This document shows, piece by piece, positions 54,395-63,200 of a stretch of DNA of 64,000 nt (position 1 is its first letter; each line of letters begins with the position of its first letter). The position numbers were made by a program, and so were the translations under genes. This stretch comes from Streptomyces sp. DG2A-72 (GTDB lineage: Bacteria; Actinomycetota; Actinomycetes; Streptomycetales; Streptomycetaceae), in the NCBI RefSeq assembly GCF_030499575.1, contig NZ_JASTLC010000001.1, forward strand, positions 4,612,001-4,676,000. Direction: 5' to 3'. Under the pieces are notes generated by a model that was given only the letters and a program-made list of their open reading frames with translations, was not told the DNA's origin and made no database searches.

Positions 54395-54753
54395 TGCCGA
54401 GGACCGGCGAGACTGCCCCTGTCGAACTGCGGACCTCCGGGACGGCCCCTCCTTGCCCACGCTGCGATACTCCGGTGGTGCTGGTGGCTCGCTACCCACA
54501 CGCCTGGCGCAACCGGGCCGGACAACGGATCGACGGCCTCAAGGAATCGGTACTCTGCCGATCCTGCGACGCCAATGACCCTGCGGCGGGAGAACTGCTG
54601 GCGCTGTTCGCCGCAGACGGCCAACTGAGTGCAGTGCGTCGTGAAGCGTTCGACAAGCTCGTTCATGAGTGGCTGAACGTCATACGCGACCGTACTCCGA
54701 ACCGCACGGATCTAAGTTCAGAGGAGGCTCGGTGGAGGGCCGGCGAACTGTAG
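54391..54753 (+). CDS. Zinc-ribbon protein coupled to dnaE
   Basis: 120 residues with a likely zinc ribbon (CPRCD, then CRSCD about 45 residues later) and a helical C-terminus (RREAFDKLVHEWLNVIRDRT). No family recognised. ATG 54391 overlaps the dnaE stop (ATGA), so it should be made with the polymerase. A polymerase-associated or DNA-binding role is inferred only from context. Confidence 0.75.
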   Translation: MMPRTGETAPVELRTSGTAPPCPRCDTPVVLVARYPHAWRNRAGQRIDGLKESVLCRSCDANDPAAGELLALFAADGQLSAVRREAFDKLVHEWLNVIRDRTPNRTDLSSEEARWRAGEL

Positions 54754-54945
54754 GTCGTCGTACGAAAGCAACTCTCACAAAGGGCTTGACGCCAACGGCT
54801 GTTCCACTGTTGCCCGGGGCCGGAATCACAACTGGCCATTGACAGCAGGCGAGTTCGGCTATTGCGACGTTTCGAGATGGATGCCCCCTGGTCGCGATGG
54901 TCGACACCAGGTGTGGCAGGCGGTCCGGCATATTGGGTTGCGGAG

Positions 54946-55710
54946 TCAGACGGAGAGGTCGGCCAGTTCAATGATGGCGCGATCGAGATCGGCGGCGACA
55001 CCTTGCCGTAGCAACTTGTCGAACAGTGGGTCTCCCCCGGCGGCGAGACGTCGGATGCCCTCGGCATGGGCTTGGGCACGTGCCTGGACCACTTCAATGA
55101 ACGATGTCCGGCTTCCGGACCAGCCGTAGACGTCAAGGAATCGGTGGAGTCGCCGTGGCCGGGCCGTGAAGTCGGTGAATCCCTCGGCGGCGACAACATG
55201 CCGCGCGTGAAGGGGCACCCAGCTGAAAGCGGTGAAGGCGAGGTCCCACTCCCGGCTGACGGGGGCGGCGAAATCCCAGTCGAAGAACCCGACCAGCTCG
55301 CCGTCACGCCAAGCCGCGTTGTAGGGGGCGGCGTCGTTGTGTCCGATGATCAGGCCTGGAGCCCACTGGCCACCTTCACGCCAGACAGTTCCCTGCGGTG
55401 GGACGAAGTCGGCGACCGCCTCGTGGTAGGCGCGCAACCAGCGGGCCACCTGATCCAGAGTGTCCTCCGCATGAGTCCAGGTCGGCCACGGTTTGGCGCT
55501 GCCGACAGTCTCACCCTCCAGGAACGTGAGGATTTCGCGCCCCTCATCATCGATCCCGAGGGGACGCGGTGCACCATCGAATCCCTTGACCGCCAGATGG
55601 GCGAGAAGCGCATGAACCGCCGGCGTCCAGGGACCAACGGGCCGACGGACCGTATCGCTCACTCGGATCGCACCGCCGGTGTTGCCACCATCAAGCGTCT
55701 CCTCGGTCAT
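54946..55710 (-). CDS. Aminoglycoside phosphotransferase-fold kinase
   Basis: 254 residues of the APH/choline kinase fold. The catalytic loop LIIGHNDAAPYNAAW (Asp in HND) is followed by the metal-binding LVGFFDWDFAAPVSREWDLA. The substrate is unknown; these proteins include antibiotic-modifying and metabolic kinases. ATG 55710 (MTEETLDGG) is chosen. Confidence 0.88.
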   Translation of the reverse strand: MTEETLDGGNTGGAIRVSDTVRRPVGPWTPAVHALLAHLAVKGFDGAPRPLGIDDEGREILTFLEGETVGSAKPWPTWTHAEDTLDQVARWLRAYHEAVADFVPPQGTVWREGGQWAPGLIIGHNDAAPYNAAWRDGELVGFFDWDFAAPVSREWDLAFTAFSWVPLHARHVVAAEGFTDFTARPRRLHRFLDVYGWSGSRTSFIEVVQARAQAHAEGIRRLAAGGDPLFDKLLRQGVAADLDRAIIELADLSV

Positions 55711-55747
55711 TGAAGGATTCTGACACCACCCGCCACCTCCGCCCGTG

Positions 55748-56332
55748 TCAGCCAAGCCGCTCATGCCAACCAGCCCGAAGACTCGCAGCAGGTGGCCGCT
55801 CGGCGCTCACGGGCCGGCGGACGGCTGCCCGCGCGTTCCGGCCGCGCCGGGTCAGACCCCACGGCTTCAGGATCGAGATCACGGTCATGAAGACATAGGC
55901 GGACAGGGAGACGATCGGCCCCATCACGATGTCGGTGGTGTCGGGCACGGACCCGGTCTCGGCGACGGCGGTGACCGTGGCGCCCAGACCGGGGCGCAGG
56001 GCGAAGGCGGTGGCGGTGATCGTGGCCAGGGTGAGCCAGAACTTGAGGTAGACCCAGCGGTGCCGTGCGAGCCCCCATGGGGTGCCGAGCGACAGCAGCA
56101 GGCCGGTGAGGAGCGTGAGGAACGCGACGGGAAGCAGCAGCCAGTCGGCGAACAGCTTCATGGCCCGCACGGATGCCTCGGCGGTCACCGCGGATCCGGT
56201 GGTGATCGCGGTGACCGCCAGCGCGAGCAGCCCGAGCGTGAGCCCGAGCCAGCTCGCCGAGGCGACGACATGGACGACAACGGAAGCCCGGCGTGCGGGA
56301 CGGCTCAGTTTCAGGCTCGGATTCATGTGCAT
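55748..56332 (-). CDS. DUF2269-like integral membrane protein
   Basis: 194 residues with four hydrophobic segments (VVVHVVASASWLGLTLGLLA; LLLPVAFLTLLTGLLLSLG; WLTLATITATAFALRPG; IVSLSAYVFMTVISILK) and a basic tail. The pattern resembles small DUF2269-type membrane proteins of unknown function. ATG 56332; ATG 56326 is two codons later. Confidence 0.75.
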   Translation of the reverse strand: MHMNPSLKLSRPARRASVVVHVVASASWLGLTLGLLALAVTAITTGSAVTAEASVRAMKLFADWLLLPVAFLTLLTGLLLSLGTPWGLARHRWVYLKFWLTLATITATAFALRPGLGATVTAVAETGSVPDTTDIVMGPIVSLSAYVFMTVISILKPWGLTRRGRNARAAVRRPVSAERPPAASLRAGWHERLG

Positions 56333-56494
56333 TACGGTGCCGGGAAGGGACGGCGAGGTCGTCTGACAGCGGGAGTAACCGCGCGTACTAGCGTCGGCGT
56401 ACCGGAGAGGTCCCTCCCGCCCCATCCCGGAGTACCCACAAAAAAGTGGGTACTTGGCAGCGCGCGGCCGTCGGGCGAGGCTGAAGTCGCGAGG

Positions 56495-56851
56495 TCAGGA
56501 GGCGCTGAGCCGGTCCAGGCGGCGGTGGCCCCAGTCGGAGAGGGGAGCGAGGAGTTCGGAGAGTTCACGGCCGAAGTCGGTCAGGGAGTAGACCGTCTTC
56601 AGCGGTAGTACGTCGTGCACCTCCCGGTGCACCAGACCGTCCGCCTCCATCTCGCGCAGCGCCTGGGTCAGCACCTTCTCGGTGAGCCCGGGCAGCCGGC
56701 GGCGCAGTTCGCCGGGCCGCTGCGGGCCGGATTCCAGCAGCCACAGCAGGGCCGGCTTCCACTTGCCGTCGATCACCGCGATCGCGGCGGTCGCTCCGCA
56801 CACGTTCGTGTCCTGAGCACGACTGCGCGTCACCCTCGCCCCCTTTGTCAT
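56495..56851 (-). CDS. HxlR family transcriptional regulator
   Basis: 118 residues forming a single winged helix of the HxlR type (IAVIDGKWKPALLWLLESGP, then LTEKVLTQALREMEADGLVH and VYSLTDFGRELSELL). CGATAAI near the N-terminus supplies the conserved Cys. It is divergent from the imine-reductase-like gene at 56883 (32 bp), its probable target. ATG 56851 is preferred over 56863. Confidence 0.92.
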   Translation of the reverse strand: MTKGARVTRSRAQDTNVCGATAAIAVIDGKWKPALLWLLESGPQRPGELRRRLPGLTEKVLTQALREMEADGLVHREVHDVLPLKTVYSLTDFGRELSELLAPLSDWGHRRLDRLSAS

Positions 56852-56882
56852 CAATTGCTGCACATTTTACGGGAGTTGAAGC

Positions 56883-57776
56883 ATGTCTTCGTACGACGAC
56901 CAGTCCGCCGTCACCGTCCTCGGCCTGGGTCCGATGGGCCGGGCCCTGGCCGGTGCCTTCGTCGACGCCGGTCTGCGGACCACCGTATGGAATCGCACCC
57001 CGGGCAGGGAACAGGAGCTGGTCGAGCGCGGAGCGTCGGCGGCCGGGTCGGCCGAGGAGGCGGTGGCCGCGAGCCCGCTCACCGTGGTCTGCGTGGTGAA
57101 CTACGACGCCTCCGACGCGATCCTCCGCGAGGACGCCGTCACCGCCGCCCTCAAGGGCCGTACGGTCGTCAATCTCAGCGCCGACACCCCGGACCGCGCC
57201 CGGGACACCGCGGAGTGGGCCACCGCGCACGGCGTCCGCTACCTGGACGGCGCGATCATGACGCCGGCCCCGACCATCGGCACGCCCGACGCGGTGTTCC
57301 TGCTCAGCGGCCCCGAGGAGGTCTACGGCGAGCACCGCCCCGTCCTCGACACCCTCGGCGGCACCCACACCCACCTCGGCGAGGACATCGCACGCGCCGC
57401 CGCCTACGACATCGCCCTGCTCGACATCTTCTGGACGGCGATGGCGGGCTATGCGCACGCGCTCGCGGTGGCCCGCGCCGAGGGCGTCACCGGTCGCGAG
57501 CTGGCGCCCTTCGCGCAGGGCATCGGCGCGATCCTGCCGCCGCTGTTCGAGGAGTTCGCGGGTGACGCGGACGACGGCACCTACTCAGGCGAACTCAACC
57601 CGATCACCTCGGCCGCCTCCTCCATGGCCCATATCGTCCACGCCTCCGAGGCCCACGGCATCGAAGCGAGCGTGATGCGCGTCGTGGAGGGCCAGGCCCG
57701 CCGGGCGATCGGGCTCGGGCACGGCACGGACGGGTTCATCCGGGTCACCGAGCTTCTGGGCCGCACCGCCCACTGA
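56883..57776 (+). CDS. NAD(P)-dependent reductase, imine-reductase/6PGDH-like
   Basis: 297 residues, homologous to the gene at 39550 along its whole length: Rossmann VLGLGPMGRALAGAFVDAGL, VWNRTPGRE, then YLDGAIMTPAPTIGTPDAVF and a helical C-terminal domain. The substrate is unknown. It sits next to an HxlR regulator, a common pairing for redox-responsive reductases. Overlaps the convergent HAD gene by 32 bp. Confidence 0.88.
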   Translation: MSSYDDQSAVTVLGLGPMGRALAGAFVDAGLRTTVWNRTPGREQELVERGASAAGSAEEAVAASPLTVVCVVNYDASDAILREDAVTAALKGRTVVNLSADTPDRARDTAEWATAHGVRYLDGAIMTPAPTIGTPDAVFLLSGPEEVYGEHRPVLDTLGGTHTHLGEDIARAAAYDIALLDIFWTAMAGYAHALAVARAEGVTGRELAPFAQGIGAILPPLFEEFAGDADDGTYSGELNPITSAASSMAHIVHASEAHGIEASVMRVVEGQARRAIGLGHGTDGFIRVTELLGRTAH

Positions 57777-58245
57777 CCCACCGCTGAAGCACCCGGAAGT
57801 CCGCGTCGGTCAGCCCGTACCGGTGATCCACGCGATGCAGCAGCGCCCGTACGGGGTGATGGGCGGCCACCCACTCCCGGTCCACGTCGGTGATCTCGTC
57901 GTCGACCCAGACGAAGGGCCGCCCGTCCGCCCACGCGACCAGCGGCCGGGTCTTCCAGTGCAGGCCGCGTGGCTTGCCCTCGTCGCCGCCCGGCCAGTCG
58001 ACCAGCGGCAGCGGGGGCAGGCCGAGCCAGGGCGCCAGGCACTCGTTCGCGTCGTCCATCCAGGTCGTGGCCCACACCAACTCGCAGTCCAGCGCGGTGA
58101 GCCGGGCCCCGAGCCCGGGATCGACGCGGGGCAGCAGCGGATGGTCAACGCCCTCCGGCAGCGCGAACCGCGCCTCGTACTCCGGGTAGGGCCAGGTCGC
58201 CCCGAACGGGATCAGCGTCCCGTCCACATCGAGAAAGAGGAGCAT
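57745..58245 (-). CDS. HAD-like hydrolase
   Basis: 166 residues. The nucleophile motif LLFLDVDGTLIPFG, the Thr motif LVWATTWMDDANECL and the acidic motif FVWVDDEITDVDREW identify the HAD superfamily. A small-molecule phosphatase role is likely; the substrate is unknown. Confidence 0.88.
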   Translation of the reverse strand: MLLFLDVDGTLIPFGATWPYPEYEARFALPEGVDHPLLPRVDPGLGARLTALDCELVWATTWMDDANECLAPWLGLPPLPLVDWPGGDEGKPRGLHWKTRPLVAWADGRPFVWVDDEITDVDREWVAAHHPVRALLHRVDHRYGLTDADFRVLQRWVSGRCGPEAR

Positions 58246-58473
58246 CGTTCAACAGGATCGGACAAATGCGCTTGCCGCGCATCCTCTCCCCCGGTCAACG
58301 TCCCGTCCATGACTGCCGGGTCGGCCTTGTGCCGTGAGCGAGTTGGGTGCCCGGCCTCCGAGTGAGGCCGGCGCGGGCGAGAGGCCCGCCGCTTCTTTTT
58401 CTTCGCCGTATCTCCCCGCCCATGCGTCCGCATGGGACATCAGCGATCGAGAGAGAAGTGAGAACACAGACGC

Positions 58474-59295
58474 ATGCCCAACGACTTCAACCAGCAGATC
58501 ATCGATGAGTTCCGCGCCCACCACGGCGCGGTCGGCGGCTACTTCGAAGGCGCCCGGCTCCTGCTGCTGACCACCACCGGTGCCCGCACCGGCACCCCCC
58601 TCGGCTTCCTCCCCGACGGCGCCGAACGCGTCCTGGTCATCGCCTCGGCCGGCGGCTCCCCCCGGCACCCCGCCTGGTACCACAACCTCCGTGCCAACCC
58701 CCAAGTCACCGTCGAGAGCGGTGCGTTCACGTATCCCGCGCGGGCCGTCGTCCTGGAGGGCGAGGAGCGGGACCGGGCCTTCGCGCGGGCCGTGGAGGCA
58801 GAGCCGGGCTGGGCGGAGTACCAGGAGAAGGCGGGCCGCGTGATACCCGTGGTCGCGCTGTACGAGATCGAGCAGGACGGCCCGCCGAACATCCGGGCAG
58901 GCTCCCTCGGCGAGGCGATCAAGGTCATCCACGACGGCTTCCGCCGTGAACTCGCCCTGATCCGCAAGGAGATGGCCGACGGCACCACCCTCGGCGCCCA
59001 GCTCCGCGTCAACTGCCTCACCTTCTGCCACGGCCTGCACTACCACCACACCGGCGAGGACATGGGCATGTTCCCGGTCCTCGCCGACCGGCACCCAGAG
59101 GCCGCCCCCGTCCTGGCCCGGCTGCGCGAGGAGCATGAGCGGATCGCCGAGCTGGTGGAGGAGTTGCGCGCCGCTGTGTCCGCCGAGTCGGACGCAGCGT
59201 CCGCCCACGCCGAGATCGAGCGCCTGGCGACCGAGCTGGAGGAGCATCTGACGTACGAGGAAGAGCAGTTGATCCCGCTGCTGGAAGGCGTCTGA
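58474..59295 (+). CDS. DDN-like nitroreductase fused to a hemerythrin domain
   Basis: 273 residues. Residues about 5-135 match the deazaflavin-dependent nitroreductase/F420 family (LLLTTTGARTGTPLGFLPDG, then HPAWYHNLRANPQVTVE). Residues about 150-272 form a four-helix hemerythrin bundle with iron-ligand histidines and acids (LTFCHGLHYHHTGEDMGMFP, then REEHERIAELVEE and EEHLTYEEEQLIPLL). An F420H2-dependent, oxygen- or iron-responsive reductase is inferred. Confidence 0.88.
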   Translation: MPNDFNQQIIDEFRAHHGAVGGYFEGARLLLLTTTGARTGTPLGFLPDGAERVLVIASAGGSPRHPAWYHNLRANPQVTVESGAFTYPARAVVLEGEERDRAFARAVEAEPGWAEYQEKAGRVIPVVALYEIEQDGPPNIRAGSLGEAIKVIHDGFRRELALIRKEMADGTTLGAQLRVNCLTFCHGLHYHHTGEDMGMFPVLADRHPEAAPVLARLREEHERIAELVEELRAAVSAESDAASAHAEIERLATELEEHLTYEEEQLIPLLEGV

Positions 59296-59331
59296 AACCT
59301 GGCGGGCGGCCGTCACTCGTCTGCGGGACCG

Positions 59332-59373
59332 TCGTGGCTGGTCGCGCAGTTCCCCGCGCCCCTTACGGGGCGC
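59332..59373. terminator. Streptomyces intergenic repeat with GC hairpin (second copy)
   Basis: TCGTGGCTGGTCGCGCAG followed by GCGCCCC-TTAC-GGGGCGC (59356-59373), between convergent genes ending at 59295 and 59387. Related to 9396-9462. Confidence 0.75.
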
Positions 59374-59386
59374 GCTGCCGACCCTC

Positions 59387-61420
59387 CTAGAACGGCAACG
59401 GCCGCCCGTGCACCACCTCCAGCCGCGACACCGCCCGTGTCAGGACGACGTACAGCCGGTGCAGCCCCCGCTCCTCCGCCTCCGCGATCGTCGCGGGCTC
59501 GACGGCGACGACATGGTCGTACTCCAGCCCCTTGACGAGGCTCGCGGGCACGACGGACACCCGGGCACCCAGCTCCTCCGGCCCGCCCACCGCGATCCCG
59601 GCCGCCCCGAGCGCCGACCGCACCCGGTCCACGTCCGCATCGGCGGCGACGACTCCGATGGACCCTTCGCGGTCGAGCGCGGCGCGCACGGCCTCGACGA
59701 CTGCCCCCGGCAGATCGCCGGACGCCGCCTCCCGAAAGCTCAACTCCCCGTCCCCACGCAGCGACCGGGCGGCCGGCACTTCCACGTCCAGCCGCGCCAG
59801 CAGCCGGTTCGCCAGGCCTACGACGGCCTGCGGCATCCGGAACCCGGTGGTGAGCGGCACCACGGCGGCGTCCGGTTTCCCGAGGTGGGCGAGGAGCGCG
59901 GGCCAGGATCGCGCGGCCCACGGCGTGGTCCCCTGCGCGAGATCCCCGAGCACGGTCAGCGACCCGAAGGACGCCCGGCGGGCGATGGCCCGGCACTCCA
60001 TCGGGGAGAGGTCCTGCGCCTCGTCGACGACGAGATGGCCGTACCCCTGGGGATGCTCCATGAGCCCGGCGACCTCGTCGAGCAGGACGAGATCGGCGGC
60101 CGACCAGCGTGCGCTTTTCCACGAGCGCGGCGGTCGCGCCCACAGCAGCGCCTTCTGCTCGTCGGCGTCGAACACCCCGTCGGCGGCTCCGGCCAACACA
60201 TCGGCATCGCTGAGGAGTTCGGCGACGACCTCCTCGGGCCGCACCCGCGGCCATACGGCGTCCAGGTGCTCGCCGATCGCCCGTGCCCGCTCGATCTTCC
60301 GCACCCAGGCACCCGGCACCGCCCCCGCACGCCGCTCCGCCTGCGCCCGGATGCGCTCCACGATCCGCGTCCGCACCCGCTCCCGCCCGATGACGTACGG
60401 CGGCTGCTCGGCCCGCACGTCCGCGACGATCCGCCCGAGCTCACCACCGGACACCCGCCACCGGTACGAACCGTCCGGAACGGCAAGGGAGTCGGCGCTC
60501 TCGACCGACACGCGCGCGTACAGCGCCCGCCGCAGGACGTCGGCCATCCGGACGTCGTGCTTGAGGAGGGCGGCCGGCGGGTCGTCGCTGCCGCTCACCG
60601 GCTGCCGGGCGATCTCCTCGATGAGCGTGGACTGGCGTACGCCGGTCTCGCCGAGGGCCGGCAGCACTTCGGAGATGTAGGAGAGGAAGGTGCGGTTGGG
60701 CCCGAGGATGAGCAGTCCGCCGCGGCGGATGCGCTGCGGGTGGGTGTAGAGGAGATAGGCGGCGCGATGGAGGCCCACAGCGGTCTTGCCGGTGCCGGGA
60801 GCGCCCTGCACGCACACCGACTCGGCGAGATCACCTCGTACGAGATCGTCCTGCTCGGGCTGGATGGTCGCCGCGATGTCCCGCATGGGTCCGACGCGGG
60901 GGCGCTCGATCTCGCGGGTGACGATGCCGCTGACGCGGTCCTCGCCGCGCCCCAGGTGCTCGTCCTCCATCCCGGTCAGGTCGGCGGAGTCACCGCGGCT
61001 GCCGGGTGCCCATCCGAACCGCCGCCGGACCACCACGTCCTGTGGATCACGGGCGCCGGCCTGGTAGAAGGCCCGGGAGACGGGCGCGCGCCAGTCGACG
61101 ACGAGGGGCGGGACGGCGGGGTGCTCGGTGATCCGCAACCGCCCGATGTGATAGTGCTGCCCGCCGTGCTCACTGTCGGTCCGGAAATCCAGCCGACCGA
61201 AGAACAGGGGCCCTTCAGGCAGTTCACGCATCGCCTTGGCCCGGCTGCGCAGCCGGTGTCCGAGCACTTCGGCGTCGGCACCGGAGGCGGAGACGTCCTC
61301 GCCGGTGACGACATGTTCCTGGGCGCCGTCGACCATGGCGGCGAGGGCGGTGCGGCAGCGGTCGTGGTGGGCGCGTTCGCGGTGGAGGGAGTCCTGGAGG
61401 GCGGGGTCGGGTGACGTCAT
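59387..61420 (-). CDS. HelD-like UvrD/Rep-superfamily helicase
   Basis: 677 residues. The Walker A motif is CVQGAPGTGKTAVGLHRAAY. The N-terminal region includes YHIGRLRITEHPAVPPLVVD and PVSRAFYQA, characteristic of HelD. The C-terminal part has LVVDEAQDLSPMECR (motif II), the motif LTTGFRMPQAVV and VLTRAVSRLEVV. Actinobacterial HelD proteins remove stalled RNA polymerase and some confer rifampicin tolerance; whether this one does is not known. ATG 61420 (MTSPDPALQ) is chosen. Confidence 0.9.
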   Translation of the reverse strand: MTSPDPALQDSLHRERAHHDRCRTALAAMVDGAQEHVVTGEDVSASGADAEVLGHRLRSRAKAMRELPEGPLFFGRLDFRTDSEHGGQHYHIGRLRITEHPAVPPLVVDWRAPVSRAFYQAGARDPQDVVVRRRFGWAPGSRGDSADLTGMEDEHLGRGEDRVSGIVTREIERPRVGPMRDIAATIQPEQDDLVRGDLAESVCVQGAPGTGKTAVGLHRAAYLLYTHPQRIRRGGLLILGPNRTFLSYISEVLPALGETGVRQSTLIEEIARQPVSGSDDPPAALLKHDVRMADVLRRALYARVSVESADSLAVPDGSYRWRVSGGELGRIVADVRAEQPPYVIGRERVRTRIVERIRAQAERRAGAVPGAWVRKIERARAIGEHLDAVWPRVRPEEVVAELLSDADVLAGAADGVFDADEQKALLWARPPRSWKSARWSAADLVLLDEVAGLMEHPQGYGHLVVDEAQDLSPMECRAIARRASFGSLTVLGDLAQGTTPWAARSWPALLAHLGKPDAAVVPLTTGFRMPQAVVGLANRLLARLDVEVPAARSLRGDGELSFREAASGDLPGAVVEAVRAALDREGSIGVVAADADVDRVRSALGAAGIAVGGPEELGARVSVVPASLVKGLEYDHVVAVEPATIAEAEERGLHRLYVVLTRAVSRLEVVHGRPLPF

Positions 61421-61471
61421 TCCAGGAAGCGTACCGGAATAACGCAACCGAGTAACATTTCTTACCGAGTA

Positions 61472-62086
61472 TCAACTTCGGGCGAGATACGGAAAAGCGC
61501 CTTCCAACTGCGCAAACGCCCGCTCGGCCGCCGCGATGGCATCCCGCCGCACCTCCCCCACCGACTCCCCTCCCCTGATCCGCCGCCAGTTCTCCTGCGC
61601 GAGGATCCGCCGCACGGCCACGATCTGCCCCGCGGCCAGCCGAGCGTCCAGATCCCCACCGAGCGCCTCGGCCAGCGCGGCCTCCGACCGCTCCAGGTGG
61701 CCGTACATCCCCGCGACCAGGGCCGGCGTCCCGTACAGCAGCGCATGAAACGCCACCACCTGGGGATGGTCATTCATCCCGGTGATGGGATCACCCCGCT
61801 CCAGCCCGTCCAGAAAGTGCCGCCGCAACGCGACAAGAGGTGCCTGGTCGCCCTGACCGACAACCCGCGCGGCCTCGTCCTCGTGATCGGCGATCCGGTA
61901 CAGGACGAGGTCCTCCTTCGCCGGGAAGTACCGGAACAGCGTCGGCTTGGAAATCTCGGCCGCGGCGGCGATCTCCGCGACGGAGACGGCGTCGAAGCCC
62001 TTCTCCAGGAACAGCCGGATGGCGATGTCCGACACGGACTGATACATCCGCCGCTTCTTGCGCTCACGCAGGCCGGACTGAGACAT
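61472..62086 (-). CDS. TetR family transcriptional regulator
   Basis: 204 residues. The N-terminal HTH is IAIRLFLEKGFDAVSVAEIA, then AEISKPTLFRYFPAKEDLVL; the C-terminal domain is MftR/TetR-like and helical. It lies 25 bp from the HelD gene start on the same strand when read 62086 to 59387, so it may be co-transcribed with it. Confidence 0.92.
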   Translation of the reverse strand: MSQSGLRERKKRRMYQSVSDIAIRLFLEKGFDAVSVAEIAAAAEISKPTLFRYFPAKEDLVLYRIADHEDEAARVVGQGDQAPLVALRRHFLDGLERGDPITGMNDHPQVVAFHALLYGTPALVAGMYGHLERSEAALAEALGGDLDARLAAGQIVAVRRILAQENWRRIRGGESVGEVRRDAIAAAERAFAQLEGAFPYLARS

Positions 62087-62096
62087 GGGGGTGAGC

Positions 62097-63200
62097 CTAA
62101 GCGAATTCCAAGTTCATGACGCGATGCCGGCGCACGAGCGCCGCCATGATCCTCGCCGGTGTCGGTACCTCCTCCAGCCCGAGTGGCTCGGCCCCTGCGA
62201 CCAGGACTTTCTGGAGCTTCCGGGTGGCCCCGGGCAGCAACGTCCAGTTGAACTTCGGTCCGGCGCTCAGCGACATCGACGTACGGATGACGTCGGTGAA
62301 GACCGACTGGGCTCGCTTGAAGTCGAGGAGCACCGGCAGATCGCTCGCCCATCCGTGCGAACTGCCGGGGCGGACGCCTTCGACGACCCGGCACCATTCC
62401 GTGATCATGTCGCGTTCCTGATCGGCCGGGTAGCGCATCAGATACAGATGGGTGGCCAAGTCGTAGAGCGGGTCACCCAGCTGCGCCAACTCCCAGTCGA
62501 TCGTCCAGAGTCGGCCCTCCCGGTCGACGACGAAGTTCTCACGGTGCAGGTCCCCGTGCAACAGGCAGAAGGGGCGTTCTGTCAGCCCGGACACATGCTT
62601 CCTGAGGTACCTGAACGATTCGCTGTTCACATTGAGGTCCTTGAACAGGCGCCCGGCATGCCAGAGGTTGCTGCGGTAGACCCGTTCCTCCATGAAAGCG
62701 ATCAGGCGATGCAGGAATCCGTCCGTGTCACCGTCGTAGGGACGGTCCTCGGGCAGACAACGTCGTCTCACATCCAGCATGTCCGGGGGGATCCGCACCA
62801 TCTCCTGGAACAGGTCGACGATCTGGTCGAAGACCACGTCAGGAACGTGCGCGTTCCACAAGAGACTCCGCCCGAGCGTCCGTCCCTCGATGAAGCCCTG
62901 GAGGCCCATACCCCCGACGTCGAAGATGTCCGGGATGCTGGCGATCCGTCCCTTCAGCGTCCGCAGCAGGTCTTCCTCCGACACAAAACATCTGCGGTCG
63001 AACCACAGGAGCCCGTCGCGCAGCTCCCGGAACTTGACCCTCCGTGTCCCGCCCGGCAACGGGAACACATACGTCTCGTGGTGGTAACCCTGAAGCGGTC
63101 CGTGCAGGGGCTGATCCCCGGCCATCTCCTGCGCGCGTCGGCGGGCACGCCCTACGGCTTCGAGTGCGGCGTCGTCACTCCTCATCAAGGAGTCGAGCAT
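62097..63200 (-). CDS. Aminoglycoside/choline kinase-like phosphotransferase
   Basis: 367 residues. The catalytic loop FCLLHGDLHRENFVVDREGR (Asp in HGD) and metal-binding LWTIDWELAQLGDPLYDLAT place it in the APH/ChoK fold. The N-terminus reads YVFPLPGGTRRVKFRE. It follows the HAD gene on the same strand with overlapping ends (63175-63200), so both probably act in one pathway. ATG 63200; ATG 63185 is possible. Confidence 0.88.
   Translation of the reverse strand: MLDSLMRSDDAALEAVGRARRRAQEMAGDQPLHGPLQGYHHETYVFPLPGGTRRVKFRELRDGLLWFDRRCFVSEEDLLRTLKGRIASIPDIFDVGGMGLQGFIEGRTLGRSLLWNAHVPDVVFDQIVDLFQEMVRIPPDMLDVRRRCLPEDRPYDGDTDGFLHRLIAFMEERVYRSNLWHAGRLFKDLNVNSESFRYLRKHVSGLTERPFCLLHGDLHRENFVVDREGRLWTIDWELAQLGDPLYDLATHLYLMRYPADQERDMITEWCRVVEGVRPGSSHGWASDLPVLLDFKRAQSVFTDVIRTSMSLSAGPKFNWTLLPGATRKLQKVLVAGAEPLGLEEVPTPARIMAALVRRHRVMNLEFA

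Noticed and set aside
59408..61414. Very long plus-strand open frame opposite the HelD gene (also 50585-52120 minus and 609-2522 plus)
   Set aside because: High-GC mirror frames with no domain patterns and compositions dominated by Arg/Pro/Gly/Ala; the opposite strands encode recognisable proteins.
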